From: an uncultured Gemmatimonadota bacterium
Lineage (GTDB): Bacteria; Gemmatimonadota; Gemmatimonadetes; Gemmatimonadales; GWC2-71-9
Assembly: GCA_946479805.1 (NCBI GenBank)
Contig: CAMLHP010000036.1
Span: forward strand, 1 to 16,054
Reading direction: 5' to 3'
Length of the DNA stretch: 16,054 nt
A model generated the notes under the pieces. It was given only the letters and a program-made list of their open reading frames with translations. It did not search any database and was not told the DNA's origin. The translations under genes and the position numbers were made by a program. Below are positions 1 through 8,629 of the stretch, piece by piece (within the stretch, counting starts at the first letter, position 1; the number at the start of each line of letters is the position of its first letter).

Positions 1-1639
1 CATCCATTCGTACCACCGCTACATGCACGAGAACCTGTTCGACCACATCGACATCGCTGCCGCCCAGGTCCACATCCCCGGCGGGGACGTCGAGCGGAAG
101 GACGTGGCCCGCCACGCGGCCGGGTATGAGCAGGCCATCCGCGAGGCCGGCGGGATCGACTTCCAGATACTCGGCATCGGCAAGACCGGCCATATCGGAT
201 TCAATGAGCCCGGCTCGGGTCTCGACAGCCGCACCCGGCTGATCACGCTCGACACCATCACCCGGAAGGACGCCGCGGCCGACTTCTTTGGCGAGGACAA
301 CGTGCCGAGGGAGGCGATCACCATGGGTGTCGCCACCATCATGGAAGCGCGCGAGATCGCCATCCTCGCCACCGGCGAGCACAAGGCGGCCATCGTGCGC
401 CGGGCGGTCGAGGGCGAGATCGACCGGCAGGTGGCAGCGACCTACCTCCAGCAGCACACCGGTACGACTTTCTACATCGACCGGGCCGCGTCGGCGGAAC
501 TCACCCGGGTTGCCACGCCCTGGCTGCTGCATGAAGTCGAGTGGGACAACGACATGACTGTCCGCGCAGTGGTCTGGCTGGCGCTGCGAACCGGCAAGGC
601 CATCCTCAAGCTGACCGAGGCGGACTATTCGGAGCACCACCTGTCGGGGCTGCTCTCGCTCCACGGAGGCGCCGGGCCCATCAACGGCCTGGTATTCAAC
701 GCCCTCGGTGCCAAGATCCGGGGCCGCTCGCGGCTGCCCAGGGGCCAGACCATCGTCTGCTTCTCGCCCCATCCGGACGACGACGTGATCTCCATGGGCG
801 GAATGCTGCGGAAGCTGGTGCTCAATCAGAACCGAATCACGGTGGCCTACCAGACCAGCGGCAACATCGCCGTGTTCGACCATGACGTCCGGCGCTACGT
901 GGACTTCCTCGACCGGCTCGCGGGCGACGGTCTGCTGGAAGAGGACGCCACCCGGCAGCTGGTGGAAAGCGTCAGCGCGTTTCTCGCGCGCAAGCAGCCC
1001 GGAGAAGTCGACATCAGGGAGGTGCAGCAGATCAAGCGGATGATCCGGGAGTCGGAGGCGATAAGCGGCATCGAGACCCTGGGGCTGAGCGCGGCCGACG
1101 GCCGTTTCCTCAACCTGCCGTTCTACCAGACCGGCAAGGTGCGGAAGGACCCGGTTGGGCCCGCCGATGTGGCGATCGTCCGGAAGCTGCTGGAGGAAGT
1201 GAAGCCCGATCTCATCTTCGCCGCGGGCGACCTTTCGGATCCCCACGGCACCCACCGCATGTGCCTCGAGGCGGTGAACCGCGCTCTCGACGAGATCCAT
1301 CCACCAGGGAGCGGCGGACGTCCCGATGTCTGGCTCTATCGCGGTGCTTGGCAGGAGTGGTCAGTTACCGACGCCACCTGGCTGGTGACCATGTCGCAGG
1401 AAGAACTGCGGCTCAAGATCGAGGCGATCTTCAAGCACCAGTCCCAGAAGGATTCGGCACCCTTTCCCGGGGGCTACGACGAGAGGGAGTTCTGGCAGCG
1501 GGTGGAAGCGCGCAACAAGGAGTCGGCGGCGCTGCTCGACCGGCTGGGCCTGGCCGAGTACTTCGCCATCGAGGCCTATGTGGTCAGTAGAACGACTCTC
1601 CCCGCTCGGCCATCTCCACAAGGTGGGCCGCAGGCCTGA
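1..1639 (+). CDS. Glucosamine-6-phosphate deaminase-like protein fused to PIG-L/LmbE deacetylase domain (5' partial)
   Basis: The reading frame is open from base 2 and the true start lies upstream of the window. The N-terminal visible part aligns with NagB: the HRYMHENLFDHIDI stretch, then GIGKTGHIGFNEP about 50 residues later, then the TMGVATIMEAREI segment. NagB converts glucosamine-6-phosphate to fructose-6-phosphate and ammonia in the cytoplasm. From about nt 760 a second domain begins with FSPHPDDDVISMGGM, the PIG-L/LmbE zinc motif (HPDD), and continues to DPHGTHR near nt 1240, the second zinc-ligand motif. Long NagB–PIG-L fusions of this type are known from Bacteroidota and relatives. 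In E. coli NagB the catalytic loop reads NDGHIAFNE with Asp141, His143 and Glu148; here Asp141 is Thr while His and Glu are kept, so canonical deaminase activity is uncertain. The last ~15 codons overlap the convergent fadJ gene and look like non-conserved tail. Fusion call is firm; exact reaction is not. Confidence 0.9.
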   Translation, partial: IHSYHRYMHENLFDHIDIAAAQVHIPGGDVERKDVARHAAGYEQAIREAGGIDFQILGIGKTGHIGFNEPGSGLDSRTRLITLDTITRKDAAADFFGEDNVPREAITMGVATIMEAREIAILATGEHKAAIVRRAVEGEIDRQVAATYLQQHTGTTFYIDRAASAELTRVATPWLLHEVEWDNDMTVRAVVWLALRTGKAILKLTEADYSEHHLSGLLSLHGGAGPINGLVFNALGAKIRGRSRLPRGQTIVCFSPHPDDDVISMGGMLRKLVLNQNRITVAYQTSGNIAVFDHDVRRYVDFLDRLAGDGLLEEDATRQLVESVSAFLARKQPGEVDIREVQQIKRMIRESEAISGIETLGLSAADGRFLNLPFYQTGKVRKDPVGPADVAIVRKLLEEVKPDLIFAAGDLSDPHGTHRMCLEAVNRALDEIHPPGSGGRPDVWLYRGAWQEWSVTDATWLVTMSQEELRLKIEAIFKHQSQKDSAPFPGGYDEREFWQRVEARNKESAALLDRLGLAEYFAIEAYVVSRTTLPARPSPQGGPQA

Positions 1640-3710
1640 ATCGCTCGCCGTGAGCTATCTCGAGGCCGTGCAGCACCTCGACCACGCGGGCAGCGCCCAG
1701 GTCATCCAGCTGCCGTAGCGGACCGCCGCGGAAGGGCGGGAAGCCGATCCCGAACACGGCACCGATGTCGCCGTCGCGGGCACTCCGCACCACGCCCTCG
1801 CCTGCGGCCATCGCCGCCTCGTTGAGCATGGCGTACACCAGGCGCTGCTCGACCATAGTCGGAGCTGCATCTTCCAGCGGCTGGACTCCCATCGCCTTGT
1901 AGACCGTTTCGTCCACGCCCTTCTTGTCGCCATTCTCGTAGCGGTAGAAGCCGCGCCGGTTCTTCCGGCCCTGGCGCCCGTCTTCGAGCATCCGCTGCAG
2001 CACTGGCGCCGGTTCCAGCCGGGCGCCGAAGTGCTGGTGCATCACGGCGCCCGCCTTGGCCGCCACGTCGAGCCCCACCTCGTCCAGCAGCGTCACCGGC
2101 CCGACCGGGAAGCCATACCGCGTCATGACGCCGTCGATGAGGTCCACCGGCACGCCCTCGGCCAGCAGCACGCCGGCCTCGTTCATGTAGGGCAGCAGGA
2201 TGCGGTTGACCCAGAAGCCGGGGCTGTCGCGCACCACGATGACAGTCTTGCCCATCCGCCGGCCAAAGCGCACCGCGCGCACCACGCTCTCGTCCGATGT
2301 GCCCGCGTGGGGAATGACCTCCAGCAGCGGCATCTTCTCCACCGGCGAGAAGAAGTGCATTCCTATCACGTGTTCCGGGCGCGAGGCAGCGGCTGCGATC
2401 TCGGCAATTGGAATGGTCGAGGTGTTGCTGGCGAAGATGGTGCGGGGTGAGGTCTCGCGCTCGACCTCCGCCAGCACCGAGCGCTTGACGTTGAGGTCCT
2501 CGAACACCGCCTCGATGATGAGGTCGGCCCGGCGGAATCCGCTCCAGTCGGCGCTGCCGGACACCAGTTGTGACAGGCGCGCGTGCTCGGGCCGGGCAAG
2601 CCGGCGGCGCTTGAGCCTGTCGTCCAGCACCTTGAGCGCGGCCTTGATTCCCCTCCCCACCCGTTCCAGCTCCGAGTCCTTGAGCCGCACCTCCACCCGG
2701 GCGTTCAACGCGGCGGTGCCGGCAATCGCGGCGCCCATGAATCCGGCGCCAATGATCCCCAGCCGGCGCACCGGTGGCAGGTCGGACGGCGCCGGTCCTT
2801 CGACTCCGTCATCCTTCTTGAGCGCGGTGGTGGCGAAGAAAATCTGGACCAGCTTGCGCGACACGTCGCCCACGGCCAGCTCGCCGAAGCGACGATGTTC
2901 CTCCCGGAGGCCCGACGGCATGCCGTGCTCCAGGCCTGCCTGCACCACTTCCAGCGCCGCGAGCGGCGCGGGGTAGTGGCCCCCGGTCTTCTTCATCACG
3001 GCCTGGCGTGCCCTGGAGTAGACCAGCCGCCGGCCGATCGGAGTGCGGTCCAGCAGCGCGCCCGCAATGCCGCCACGGGGCCGCCGCTCCGAGGCTCCCC
3101 TCTCGGCCAGTCGCTGGGCCGCGCGGATCGCGGTGGCGCGGAGGATCGACGGTGGCACGACTTCATCCACCATGCCCAGGCGAAGCGCCTTGCTGGAGCG
3201 TTCGCTCTTTCCGGCGAGGATCAGGTCCAGCGCTGCGCGCACCCCGATCAGCCGGGGCAGCCGCTGGGTTCCTCCTGCACCTGGAATGACGCCCAGCTGG
3301 ATTTCGGGGAGTCCGATCTGGGTCTTGTCGTGGTCGGTGGCCACCCGCCAGTCGCAGGCGAGAGCCAGCTCGTAGCCGCCGCCCAGGCACGCGCCATGGA
3401 TCGCGGCGACTATCGGCTTGAGAAGCCCCTCGACCCGGTCCATCATCGCCTGAGCCTGACGGCTCATCGCCTCGGCTTCGGCCTGGGTGGTGAGCCGGCC
3501 GAACTCCTCGATGTCAGCGCCCGCAACGAAGGAATCGCGCTTGCCCGAGATCAGCACCATGGCCCGCACGGCGGGATTGCGTTCCGCCTCGTCCAGCGCC
3601 GCCCCGAACTCGGTGGCAACGGACGTACTTATCATGTTCACCGGCGACCCGGGAAGGTCGAAGGTGATCACGGCAACGCCGCTGGAAATGTCAGTTCGGA
3701 ACGCGTTCAC
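1584..3710 (-). CDS. fadJ: Fatty-acid oxidation complex alpha subunit: enoyl-CoA hydratase / 3-hydroxyacyl-CoA dehydrogenase
   Basis: A 708-residue protein (E. coli FadJ is about 714) for the hydration and NAD-dependent oxidation steps of fatty-acid beta-oxidation in the cytoplasm. Residues 1–200 are a crotonase domain: GADIEEF oxyanion region, and the two catalytic glutamates in [11 protein letters not shown] (E114) and IGLPEIQLG (E136). A Rossmann NAD site GAGFMG is at 321–326, catalytic-type His452 lies in [15 protein letters not shown], and the C-terminal dehydrogenase domain starts at [14 protein letters not shown] (about 496). The start is a GTG, with no Shine-Dalgarno because the upstream 28 bases are heptamer repeats; translation probably depends on the upstream fadI. 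Gene order fadI–fadJ and the FadI type of the partner favour the symbol fadJ over fadB. The 3' end overlaps the convergent NagB fusion gene by 56 bp. Confidence 0.95.
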   Translation of the reverse strand: MNAFRTDISSGVAVITFDLPGSPVNMISTSVATEFGAALDEAERNPAVRAMVLISGKRDSFVAGADIEEFGRLTTQAEAEAMSRQAQAMMDRVEGLLKPIVAAIHGACLGGGYELALACDWRVATDHDKTQIGLPEIQLGVIPGAGGTQRLPRLIGVRAALDLILAGKSERSSKALRLGMVDEVVPPSILRATAIRAAQRLAERGASERRPRGGIAGALLDRTPIGRRLVYSRARQAVMKKTGGHYPAPLAALEVVQAGLEHGMPSGLREEHRRFGELAVGDVSRKLVQIFFATTALKKDDGVEGPAPSDLPPVRRLGIIGAGFMGAAIAGTAALNARVEVRLKDSELERVGRGIKAALKVLDDRLKRRRLARPEHARLSQLVSGSADWSGFRRADLIIEAVFEDLNVKRSVLAEVERETSPRTIFASNTSTIPIAEIAAAASRPEHVIGMHFFSPVEKMPLLEVIPHAGTSDESVVRAVRFGRRMGKTVIVVRDSPGFWVNRILLPYMNEAGVLLAEGVPVDLIDGVMTRYGFPVGPVTLLDEVGLDVAAKAGAVMHQHFGARLEPAPVLQRMLEDGRQGRKNRRGFYRYENGDKKGVDETVYKAMGVQPLEDAAPTMVEQRLVYAMLNEAAMAAGEGVVRSARDGDIGAVFGIGFPPFRGGPLRQLDDLGAARVVEVLHGLEIAHGERFRPAAHLVEMAERGESFY

Positions 3711-3746
3711 GTCAGGGATCAGGGATTGGGGTCAGGGATCAGGGAT
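3711..3746 (-). repeat. Degenerate heptamer tandem repeat (GATCCCT)n in the fadI–fadJ gap
   Basis: Read on the minus strand, the region is GATCCCT, GATCCCT, GACCCCA, ATCCCT, GATCCCT, GAC: about five units, of which three are exact. It fills the complete 28-base gap between fadI and fadJ, and the first unit supplies the last codons and the TGA stop of fadI (…Asp-Pro-stop). Short tandem intergenic repeats of seven bases are known in cyanobacteria as STRR elements; kinship with those is not implied. Confidence 0.85.
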
Positions 3747-5028
3747 CTCTCTCGAGGACCATTGCGTAGCCCATGCCGCCCTGGGCGCAGATCGACACCA
3801 GCCCGAACTGCACCCCGCGCCGCTGCATCTCGTTGGCCAGCGTCGTGACGATCCGCGCGCCGGTGGCTGCGAAGGGATGGCCGATCGCAATCGACCCGCC
3901 CATGACGTTGGTCCGCTCCCAGTCGACCTCGCCCACGACCCCATCCAGCCCCAGACGCTCGGCCCAGGACGGCGAGCTCCACGCCTGCACATTGGAAAGC
4001 ACCTGAGCCGCGAAGGCCTCGTGGATCTCGACCAGTCCCATGTCCTGGAACGTGAGCCCCGCCCGGCGCAGCGCGAGCGGCACGGCCAGTGCCGGCCCCA
4101 TCAGCAGCTGCCATCCGGGGTCCACCGCCGCAACGGCGTAGCTCCGCACGAATGCCAGCGGGGAATACCCCAGCGCATGGGCCTTCTCTTCTGCCATCAG
4201 CAGCACCGCTGATGCTCCATCGGTGAGAGGCGAGCTGTTGCCGGCGGTCACCGAGCCGTATTTCCGGTCGAACACCGGTTTCAGAGCGCTCAGCGCCTCC
4301 ATCGACGTGTCGGTCCGGATGCCATTGTCCGATGTCACCGGCTCGTCCATGGCCTTGCCGCCGAACCAGGGCACGATCTCGCTGACCAACCTCCCGTCCT
4401 CGGTAGCGGCAGCGGCTCGCTGGTGGCTCTGGAGCGCGATCCGGTCCTGGTCCTCCCGGGCGATGGCGTTCTCCTTGGCCATCTTTTCGGCGCTCTGTCC
4501 CATCGACTCGCCGGTTGATGGTTCGGCGATCGCTGGGGACACCGGCACCAGGTCGCGGGGCCGGGCCTTTGAGAGCGCTGCCACCCGGGCGCCGAGGCTC
4601 TTCGCCTTGCTTGCCGCCATCAGGATCTGGCTCATGCGCCGAGTATGGAGGATCGGGATGTCGGACAACGACTCGGTGCCGCCGGCGATGATCACGTCGG
4701 CGTGGCCCACGGCAATCTGGTCGGCGGCGTTCTGGATGGCCTGGGCACCGGAGGCGCAGGCGCGGTTGAGCGAGTAGGCCGGCACCGAGGGCGGGAACTG
4801 GGGCAGAAGGCTGACTTCCCGGGCCACATTCGGCACCAGGGGGGACGGCACCACCTGGCCGAAGATCACCTCGTCCACTTCGTGGCCGTCCAGTTCGGAC
4901 CGGTAGAGCAGCTCTCGCCCCACGTGGCGGGCCAGGTCCACCGCGCGCACATCACGGAAGGCGGTGCCGCTCCGCACAAACGGCGTCCGGCATCCATTCA
5001 CTATCGCGACCCGGCGGGAACCGTGCAT
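3739..5028 (-). CDS. fadI: Acetyl-CoA acyltransferase (3-ketoacyl-CoA thiolase), FadI type
   Basis: A 429-residue thiolase when started at the ATG at 5028, giving the normal N-terminus MHGSRRVAIVNGCRTPFVRSG; E. coli FadI has 436 residues. It cleaves 3-ketoacyl-CoA with CoA to release acetyl-CoA, the last beta-oxidation step. In this numbering the nucleophile is Cys91 in NRACASGAQAI, His336 is in EIHEAF, His384 in GHPFAATGAR and Cys414 in SICAQGGMGYA. The frame stays open to 5121, but that extension has no thiolase character and would cross the promoter area of divergent glpD, so I reject it. No Shine-Dalgarno precedes the ATG and a TATACC hexamer ends four bases before it, so the mRNA may be leaderless. 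It is the first gene of an operon with fadJ. Confidence 0.94.
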   Translation of the reverse strand: MHGSRRVAIVNGCRTPFVRSGTAFRDVRAVDLARHVGRELLYRSELDGHEVDEVIFGQVVPSPLVPNVAREVSLLPQFPPSVPAYSLNRACASGAQAIQNAADQIAVGHADVIIAGGTESLSDIPILHTRRMSQILMAASKAKSLGARVAALSKARPRDLVPVSPAIAEPSTGESMGQSAEKMAKENAIAREDQDRIALQSHQRAAAATEDGRLVSEIVPWFGGKAMDEPVTSDNGIRTDTSMEALSALKPVFDRKYGSVTAGNSSPLTDGASAVLLMAEEKAHALGYSPLAFVRSYAVAAVDPGWQLLMGPALAVPLALRRAGLTFQDMGLVEIHEAFAAQVLSNVQAWSSPSWAERLGLDGVVGEVDWERTNVMGGSIAIGHPFAATGARIVTTLANEMQRRGVQFGLVSICAQGGMGYAMVLERDP

Positions 5029-5031
5029 CAG

Positions 5032-5040
5032 TGGTATAGA
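5032..5040 (+). promoter_or_regulatory. Candidate extended -10 promoter of glpD
   Basis: TGGTATAGA on the plus strand fits an extended -10 (TGn followed by a TATAAT-like hexamer) and no good -35 is visible. It overlaps the inverted TATACC of fadI almost exactly. The resulting leader to the glpD start would be about 80 bases. Confidence 0.35.
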
Positions 5041-5056
5041 TTCCGCGTGTGAGACA
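5033..5056 (-). promoter_or_regulatory. Candidate promoter of fadI (leaderless)
   Basis: On the minus strand TATACC (5038–5033) sits four bases before the fadI ATG, with a weak TTCCAT (5056 downwards) 17 bases further upstream. A start point 6–7 bases after the -10 falls on the ATG, which fits the lack of a ribosome-binding site. The -35 match is poor, so this is a candidate only. Confidence 0.4.
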
Positions 5057-5126
5057 TGGAAAGCGTCCGCCTCAGGCCATGACGCCAGGACCAGCATCCG
5101 CATCCAGCAGGGAGAGAGCAAGTTAA

Positions 5127-6737
5127 TTGAAGCCGAGCACCATCGCCCAGCTGGGTGAGGCCACGTTCGACCTGCTGGTCGTCGGGGGAGGAATCACCGG
5201 AGCCGGGATCGCGCGCGACGCCGCGATGCGCGGCCTCGCGAGTGCGCTGGTCGAGCGGGGCGACCCGGGCGAGGGCACCAGTTCCCGCTCCAGCCGCCTG
5301 GTGCACGGCGGCCTCCGCTATCTCGAGCAGGGCCAGCTGAAGCTGGTGCATGAAGCGGTGCGCGAGCGGCTGACGCTGCTGCGAATCGCGCCCCACCTCG
5401 TCCGTCCGCTTCAGTTCGTTTTTCCCGTGCACGCGGGAGACCGGGTTCCCCGCTGGAAGCTGTCACTCGGCGTGCTGGCCTACGACGCGCTGGCCAGCTT
5501 CCGCAACGTGGGCCGCGCGAGGTTCCCCGGCAAGCAGGGAATCCTCCAGCTCGAGCCGCTGCTCAGGGAAAAGGGGCTCACCGGCGGGGTGACCTACTTC
5601 GATGCCCAGTGCGACGACGCCCGGCTGGTGCTGGCCAATGTCCGGAGCGCCATGGCGCACGGCGCGCGCATCGCCACCAGGATGGAAGCAGTGGCGCCGC
5701 TGCTGGAGGATGGTCGCGTTGTGGGCATGGAGGTCGAAGACAGGGAGAGCGGCCAGCGCGGCAGGGTGCGGGCGAGGGTGGTGGTCAATGCCACCGGCGC
5801 CTGGGCGGACCAGTTGCGCAAGCTCGAGGACCCCGGCGCAGACCGGATCCTGCGACTCACCCGTGGCTCACATGTACTGGTTCCCCGCGACCGCATCGGT
5901 CACCGGCACGCGATCGCCTTCCTGAGCCCGGTGGATGGACGGGTGATGTTCGTCCTTCCATGGGGAGAGTTCAGCTACATCGGCACCACCGACACCGACC
6001 ACGATGGCTCTCCCGACGACCTGTCGGTGCGCCGTGAGGACGTGGTCTACCTGCTCCGCTCCGCCAACGCGCTCTTTCCCGGCGCGCACCTCACTGATGA
6101 CGACGTTCGTGCGGCGTGGTCAGGCCTCAGGCCCCTGGTGCATGATGTGCGGCGCGACAGCGCATCCTCGGTATCGCGCGAGCACGCGCTCATCATCGGC
6201 AAGGCGGGCATGCTGACCATCGTTGGCGGCAAGCTCACCACTTATCGCGCGATGGCGGCCGAGGTGGTGAGCAAGGTGGTGGGGCGACTGGAAGGCGAGT
6301 TCCGCCCCTGCACCACAGACACCGAACCGTTGCCAGGGGGTGAGTCGGCCGATCTCGAGCTGTTCCGCGCCCGCGGTGCCACCCTGGGCCTTCCAGCTGC
6401 GGTGGTGGAGCACCTGCTGCGCCTCCATGGCACCGAGTCGGCAGGCGTCTGTAACCTTGCGCTGGCCAACCGGGGACTGCTGGAGCGGCTGCACCCGGCC
6501 CATCCCGCCATCGAGGCGGAGGTGGTGCACGCCGCTCGCAAGGAGCTGGCGCGCACAGTCGAGGACGTGCTGGTGCGGCGGTTGCACCTCTACTACGAGA
6601 CCCGGGATCACGGGGTGCGCGCGGCCCGGCGGGTGGCGGACCTGCTGGGTGCGGAGCTGGGGTGGGACGAAGGGCGAATGACGGAAGAGGCTGCGGCGTA
6701 CCGGCGGTTCGTGGGGCGGGAGGAACACTGGCGCTAG
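5127..6737 (+). CDS. glpD: FAD-dependent glycerol-3-phosphate dehydrogenase
   Basis: A 536-residue flavoprotein that oxidises sn-glycerol-3-phosphate to dihydroxyacetone phosphate and passes electrons to the quinone pool at the inner membrane. The FAD dinucleotide motif is DLLVVGGGITGAGIARDAA (about residues 15–33), followed by the GlpD signature SSRSSRLVHGGLRYLEQG (about 52–69), PWGEFSYIGTTDTDHDG in the middle, and VGGKLTTYRAMA (about 365–376). The C-terminal helical DAO_C domain ends the protein, with LVRRLHLYYETRDHG near residue 485. The start is a TTG; it must be close to this point because an in-frame TAA lies immediately upstream at 5124 and the FAD motif follows at once. A GGGAG at 5110–5114 is the only ribosome-site candidate, spaced rather far (12 bases). 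The gene ends in a CTAG shared with the convergent kinase gene. No glpK or glpF is in view. Confidence 0.95.
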   Translation: MKPSTIAQLGEATFDLLVVGGGITGAGIARDAAMRGLASALVERGDPGEGTSSRSSRLVHGGLRYLEQGQLKLVHEAVRERLTLLRIAPHLVRPLQFVFPVHAGDRVPRWKLSLGVLAYDALASFRNVGRARFPGKQGILQLEPLLREKGLTGGVTYFDAQCDDARLVLANVRSAMAHGARIATRMEAVAPLLEDGRVVGMEVEDRESGQRGRVRARVVVNATGAWADQLRKLEDPGADRILRLTRGSHVLVPRDRIGHRHAIAFLSPVDGRVMFVLPWGEFSYIGTTDTDHDGSPDDLSVRREDVVYLLRSANALFPGAHLTDDDVRAAWSGLRPLVHDVRRDSASSVSREHALIIGKAGMLTIVGGKLTTYRAMAAEVVSKVVGRLEGEFRPCTTDTEPLPGGESADLELFRARGATLGLPAAVVEHLLRLHGTESAGVCNLALANRGLLERLHPAHPAIEAEVVHAARKELARTVEDVLVRRLHLYYETRDHGVRAARRVADLLGAELGWDEGRMTEEAAAYRRFVGREEHWR

Positions 6738-8629
6738 CTGGTGTCGCCGTTCACCGCGGCCACCAGCCGCTGCTCGATCTCCCGCAGTTCCACCGGCTTG
6801 GCCAGCACCCGGTCTGCTGGCACCGGCAAGGTGTCGCCCAGCTGGCTCAGGTCGCCTGAGAGAATTATCACCCGCTCCAGCAGGTGGGGACGCTCCTCCG
6901 CCATGCGCTCGCAGAGTTCCACCCCGCCCATCCGCGGCATCCTGAGGTCCACCAGAAGAACGGCAGGTTCCAGTTCGGAAATCAGTTGCAGCGCCTCGCG
7001 CCCGTCGGCTGCCTCCCGCACCAGGGCACCTCGCCTCCCCAGGAATCGCGCGATCGGCTGGCGCACCGCGGGTTCGTCGTCCACCACCAGCACCTGGACC
7101 CCGCGGAGGGTAGGCGCCGGCCTGCTGGAACGCACTCGCGCTGGGCTTCCAGTCGCGTCACCCGCCACGTCCGAGGGCGCCGCGATCAGCTCCAACACGA
7201 ACCGGGCACCGCGGGTCGACGGTTCGTACCGCAACTCCCCACCCGCTTCGCGCAGGATCTGCCGCGAGATGTAGAGGCCCAGTCCCGTGCCGTCCGCTCC
7301 CTTGGTGGTAGCGAAGGGCATGAACAGGCGGCGCTCCATCATCGGGACAATGCCCTCGCCCGAATCGGTGACAGCGGCGAAGACCTTGCCATCGCCGGTC
7401 CACGTATCCACCGTGAGCCGGCGCGGGCGGGCGGTGCCCCGCAGCGCATCGAGACCATTGGAGAGCAGATTGACCATGACCTGCTCGATTCGCCCGGCCG
7501 ACCCCAGCGCCAGCGGCAGCGACGGGTCGAGCCTGAGCTCGAGCGTGATCTCGTCCACCCCGAACCGGTAGGACACCAGGTCCACCGCGCTCTGTATTAC
7601 ATCATTGAGAGCCAGCGAGGTGCCCAGTGGTTCTCCCGCTCGTACGAATCGCAGGAGGCCGGAGAGCAGCTTTCCCGCCCGCCGCGCCTGACGCCGCATC
7701 TGCTGCAGGTCGTCGCGCATGTCGTCTGCAAGGCCTGCATCCTCCAGTCGCGAATCGGTAAGCGCGGCGATCGCCATCAGAGGATTGTTCACCTCGTGCG
7801 CCACGCCGGCGATCAGCTGCCCGGCCGCCGCGAAACGGCCCTGCTCCTCGGCACGGCAGCGCAGCACTCCTGTCATCTCATTGAAATGCGCAGCCAGCTC
7901 GCCGATCTCGTCCTCGCGCCTCACCTCCACCCGGGAGTTGAGGTCGCCCTCGGCCACTGCGTCCAGCCCGCGGCGGAGGTCGGCCAGCGGGCGCTCGACC
8001 CGCCGCCGCATGATGGACACCGCTATCAGCAGCAGCGCAAAGCCCAGTGCGCCCCATGCCAGCATGACCGCCACCGCGCGCTCAACTTCGTGGCCCAGCC
8101 GCGTCTCGAGGTGCGCCAGTTCGGCGAAGCCGCCCCTCTCGGCCTGAAACACGACCTGGGTCACCTCTGCGTGCAGCGAGTCGAGTGTTCGCAGCCGCCG
8201 GAGTGCGGTCGCCGATTGATCGGTCTCGATGAGCGCCACCAGCTCGGCCAGGCCCGCTTCGATGTCGGCCGACAGCCGCTCGGCCTGCGCCAGCGGAGCC
8301 CTGAGGTCGCGGGGAACGTCCGAGAGGAGGGGGGTGGGGGAGGACCCGATGGCGGCGACAAAGCCGCGGAGCGAATCGAGGGCGGACTCGCTCCGATCAA
8401 CAACTGCTCGACTCGCGGTGGCGGTTACGTCATTGAGCGCAACGGTGCGCTCGGAAAGTGCGTCGAAAAGCACCATCAGCGGCGCTGCTTCGCCGCGCAG
8501 AACCTGGGCCTGGGGCGCCACCCGGATCGCGAGGTACAGGGCGAACGCGACAAAGTAGAGGACGATCAGGCTGATCGACCAGATCACCACCCGCCGCAGG
8601 CTCTGCGGCCGAGCCCGCACTTCACTCAA
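6734..8629 (-). CDS. Membrane-bound hybrid histidine kinase (helical sensor–HAMP–HisKA–HATPase–REC)
   Basis: A 631-residue hybrid sensor kinase. Membrane helix 1 is about residues 14–36, an outside-facing, probably helical domain of about 150 residues follows, and helix 2 is about 185–207. HAMP is 208–262 (RRVERPLADLRRGL … EDEIGELAAHFNEM). The H-box is AGVAHEVNNPL with His278; the N-box is VMVNLLSNGLDAL (N387, N391); the G boxes are DSGEGI (422–427) and GADGTGLGL (444–452). A C-terminal receiver has Asp517/518, phospho-acceptor Asp561 in LLVDLRMP, Ser591 and Lys611. There is no output or Hpt domain, so phosphate must pass to a partner outside the window. The TTG start overlaps the stop of the upstream binding-protein gene in the four bases TTGA, implying translational coupling; a GTG three codons later is an alternative start. 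The extracytoplasmic part has no PAS or Cache pattern I can recognise. Confidence 0.93.
   Translation of the reverse strand: MSEVRARPQSLRRVVIWSISLIVLYFVAFALYLAIRVAPQAQVLRGEAAPLMVLFDALSERTVALNDVTATASRAVVDRSESALDSLRGFVAAIGSSPTPLLSDVPRDLRAPLAQAERLSADIEAGLAELVALIETDQSATALRRLRTLDSLHAEVTQVVFQAERGGFAELAHLETRLGHEVERAVAVMLAWGALGFALLLIAVSIMRRRVERPLADLRRGLDAVAEGDLNSRVEVRREDEIGELAAHFNEMTGVLRCRAEEQGRFAAAGQLIAGVAHEVNNPLMAIAALTDSRLEDAGLADDMRDDLQQMRRQARRAGKLLSGLLRFVRAGEPLGTSLALNDVIQSAVDLVSYRFGVDEITLELRLDPSLPLALGSAGRIEQVMVNLLSNGLDALRGTARPRRLTVDTWTGDGKVFAAVTDSGEGIVPMMERRLFMPFATTKGADGTGLGLYISRQILREAGGELRYEPSTRGARFVLELIAAPSDVAGDATGSPARVRSSRPAPTLRGVQVLVVDDEPAVRQPIARFLGRRGALVREAADGREALQLISELEPAVLLVDLRMPRMGGVELCERMAEERPHLLERVIILSGDLSQLGDTLPVPADRVLAKPVELREIEQRLVAAVNGDTS

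Noticed and set aside
2583..3848. 421-codon plus-strand open frame opposite fadJ and the end of fadI
   Set aside because: It is antisense to two clearly conserved enzymes, its product is rich in Arg, His, Gly and Pro with no domain pattern, and long antisense frames are expected at this GC content.
5029..5121. N-terminal extension of fadI to 5121
   Set aside because: The added residues have no thiolase similarity, and the extension would cover the divergent promoter region almost to the glpD start.
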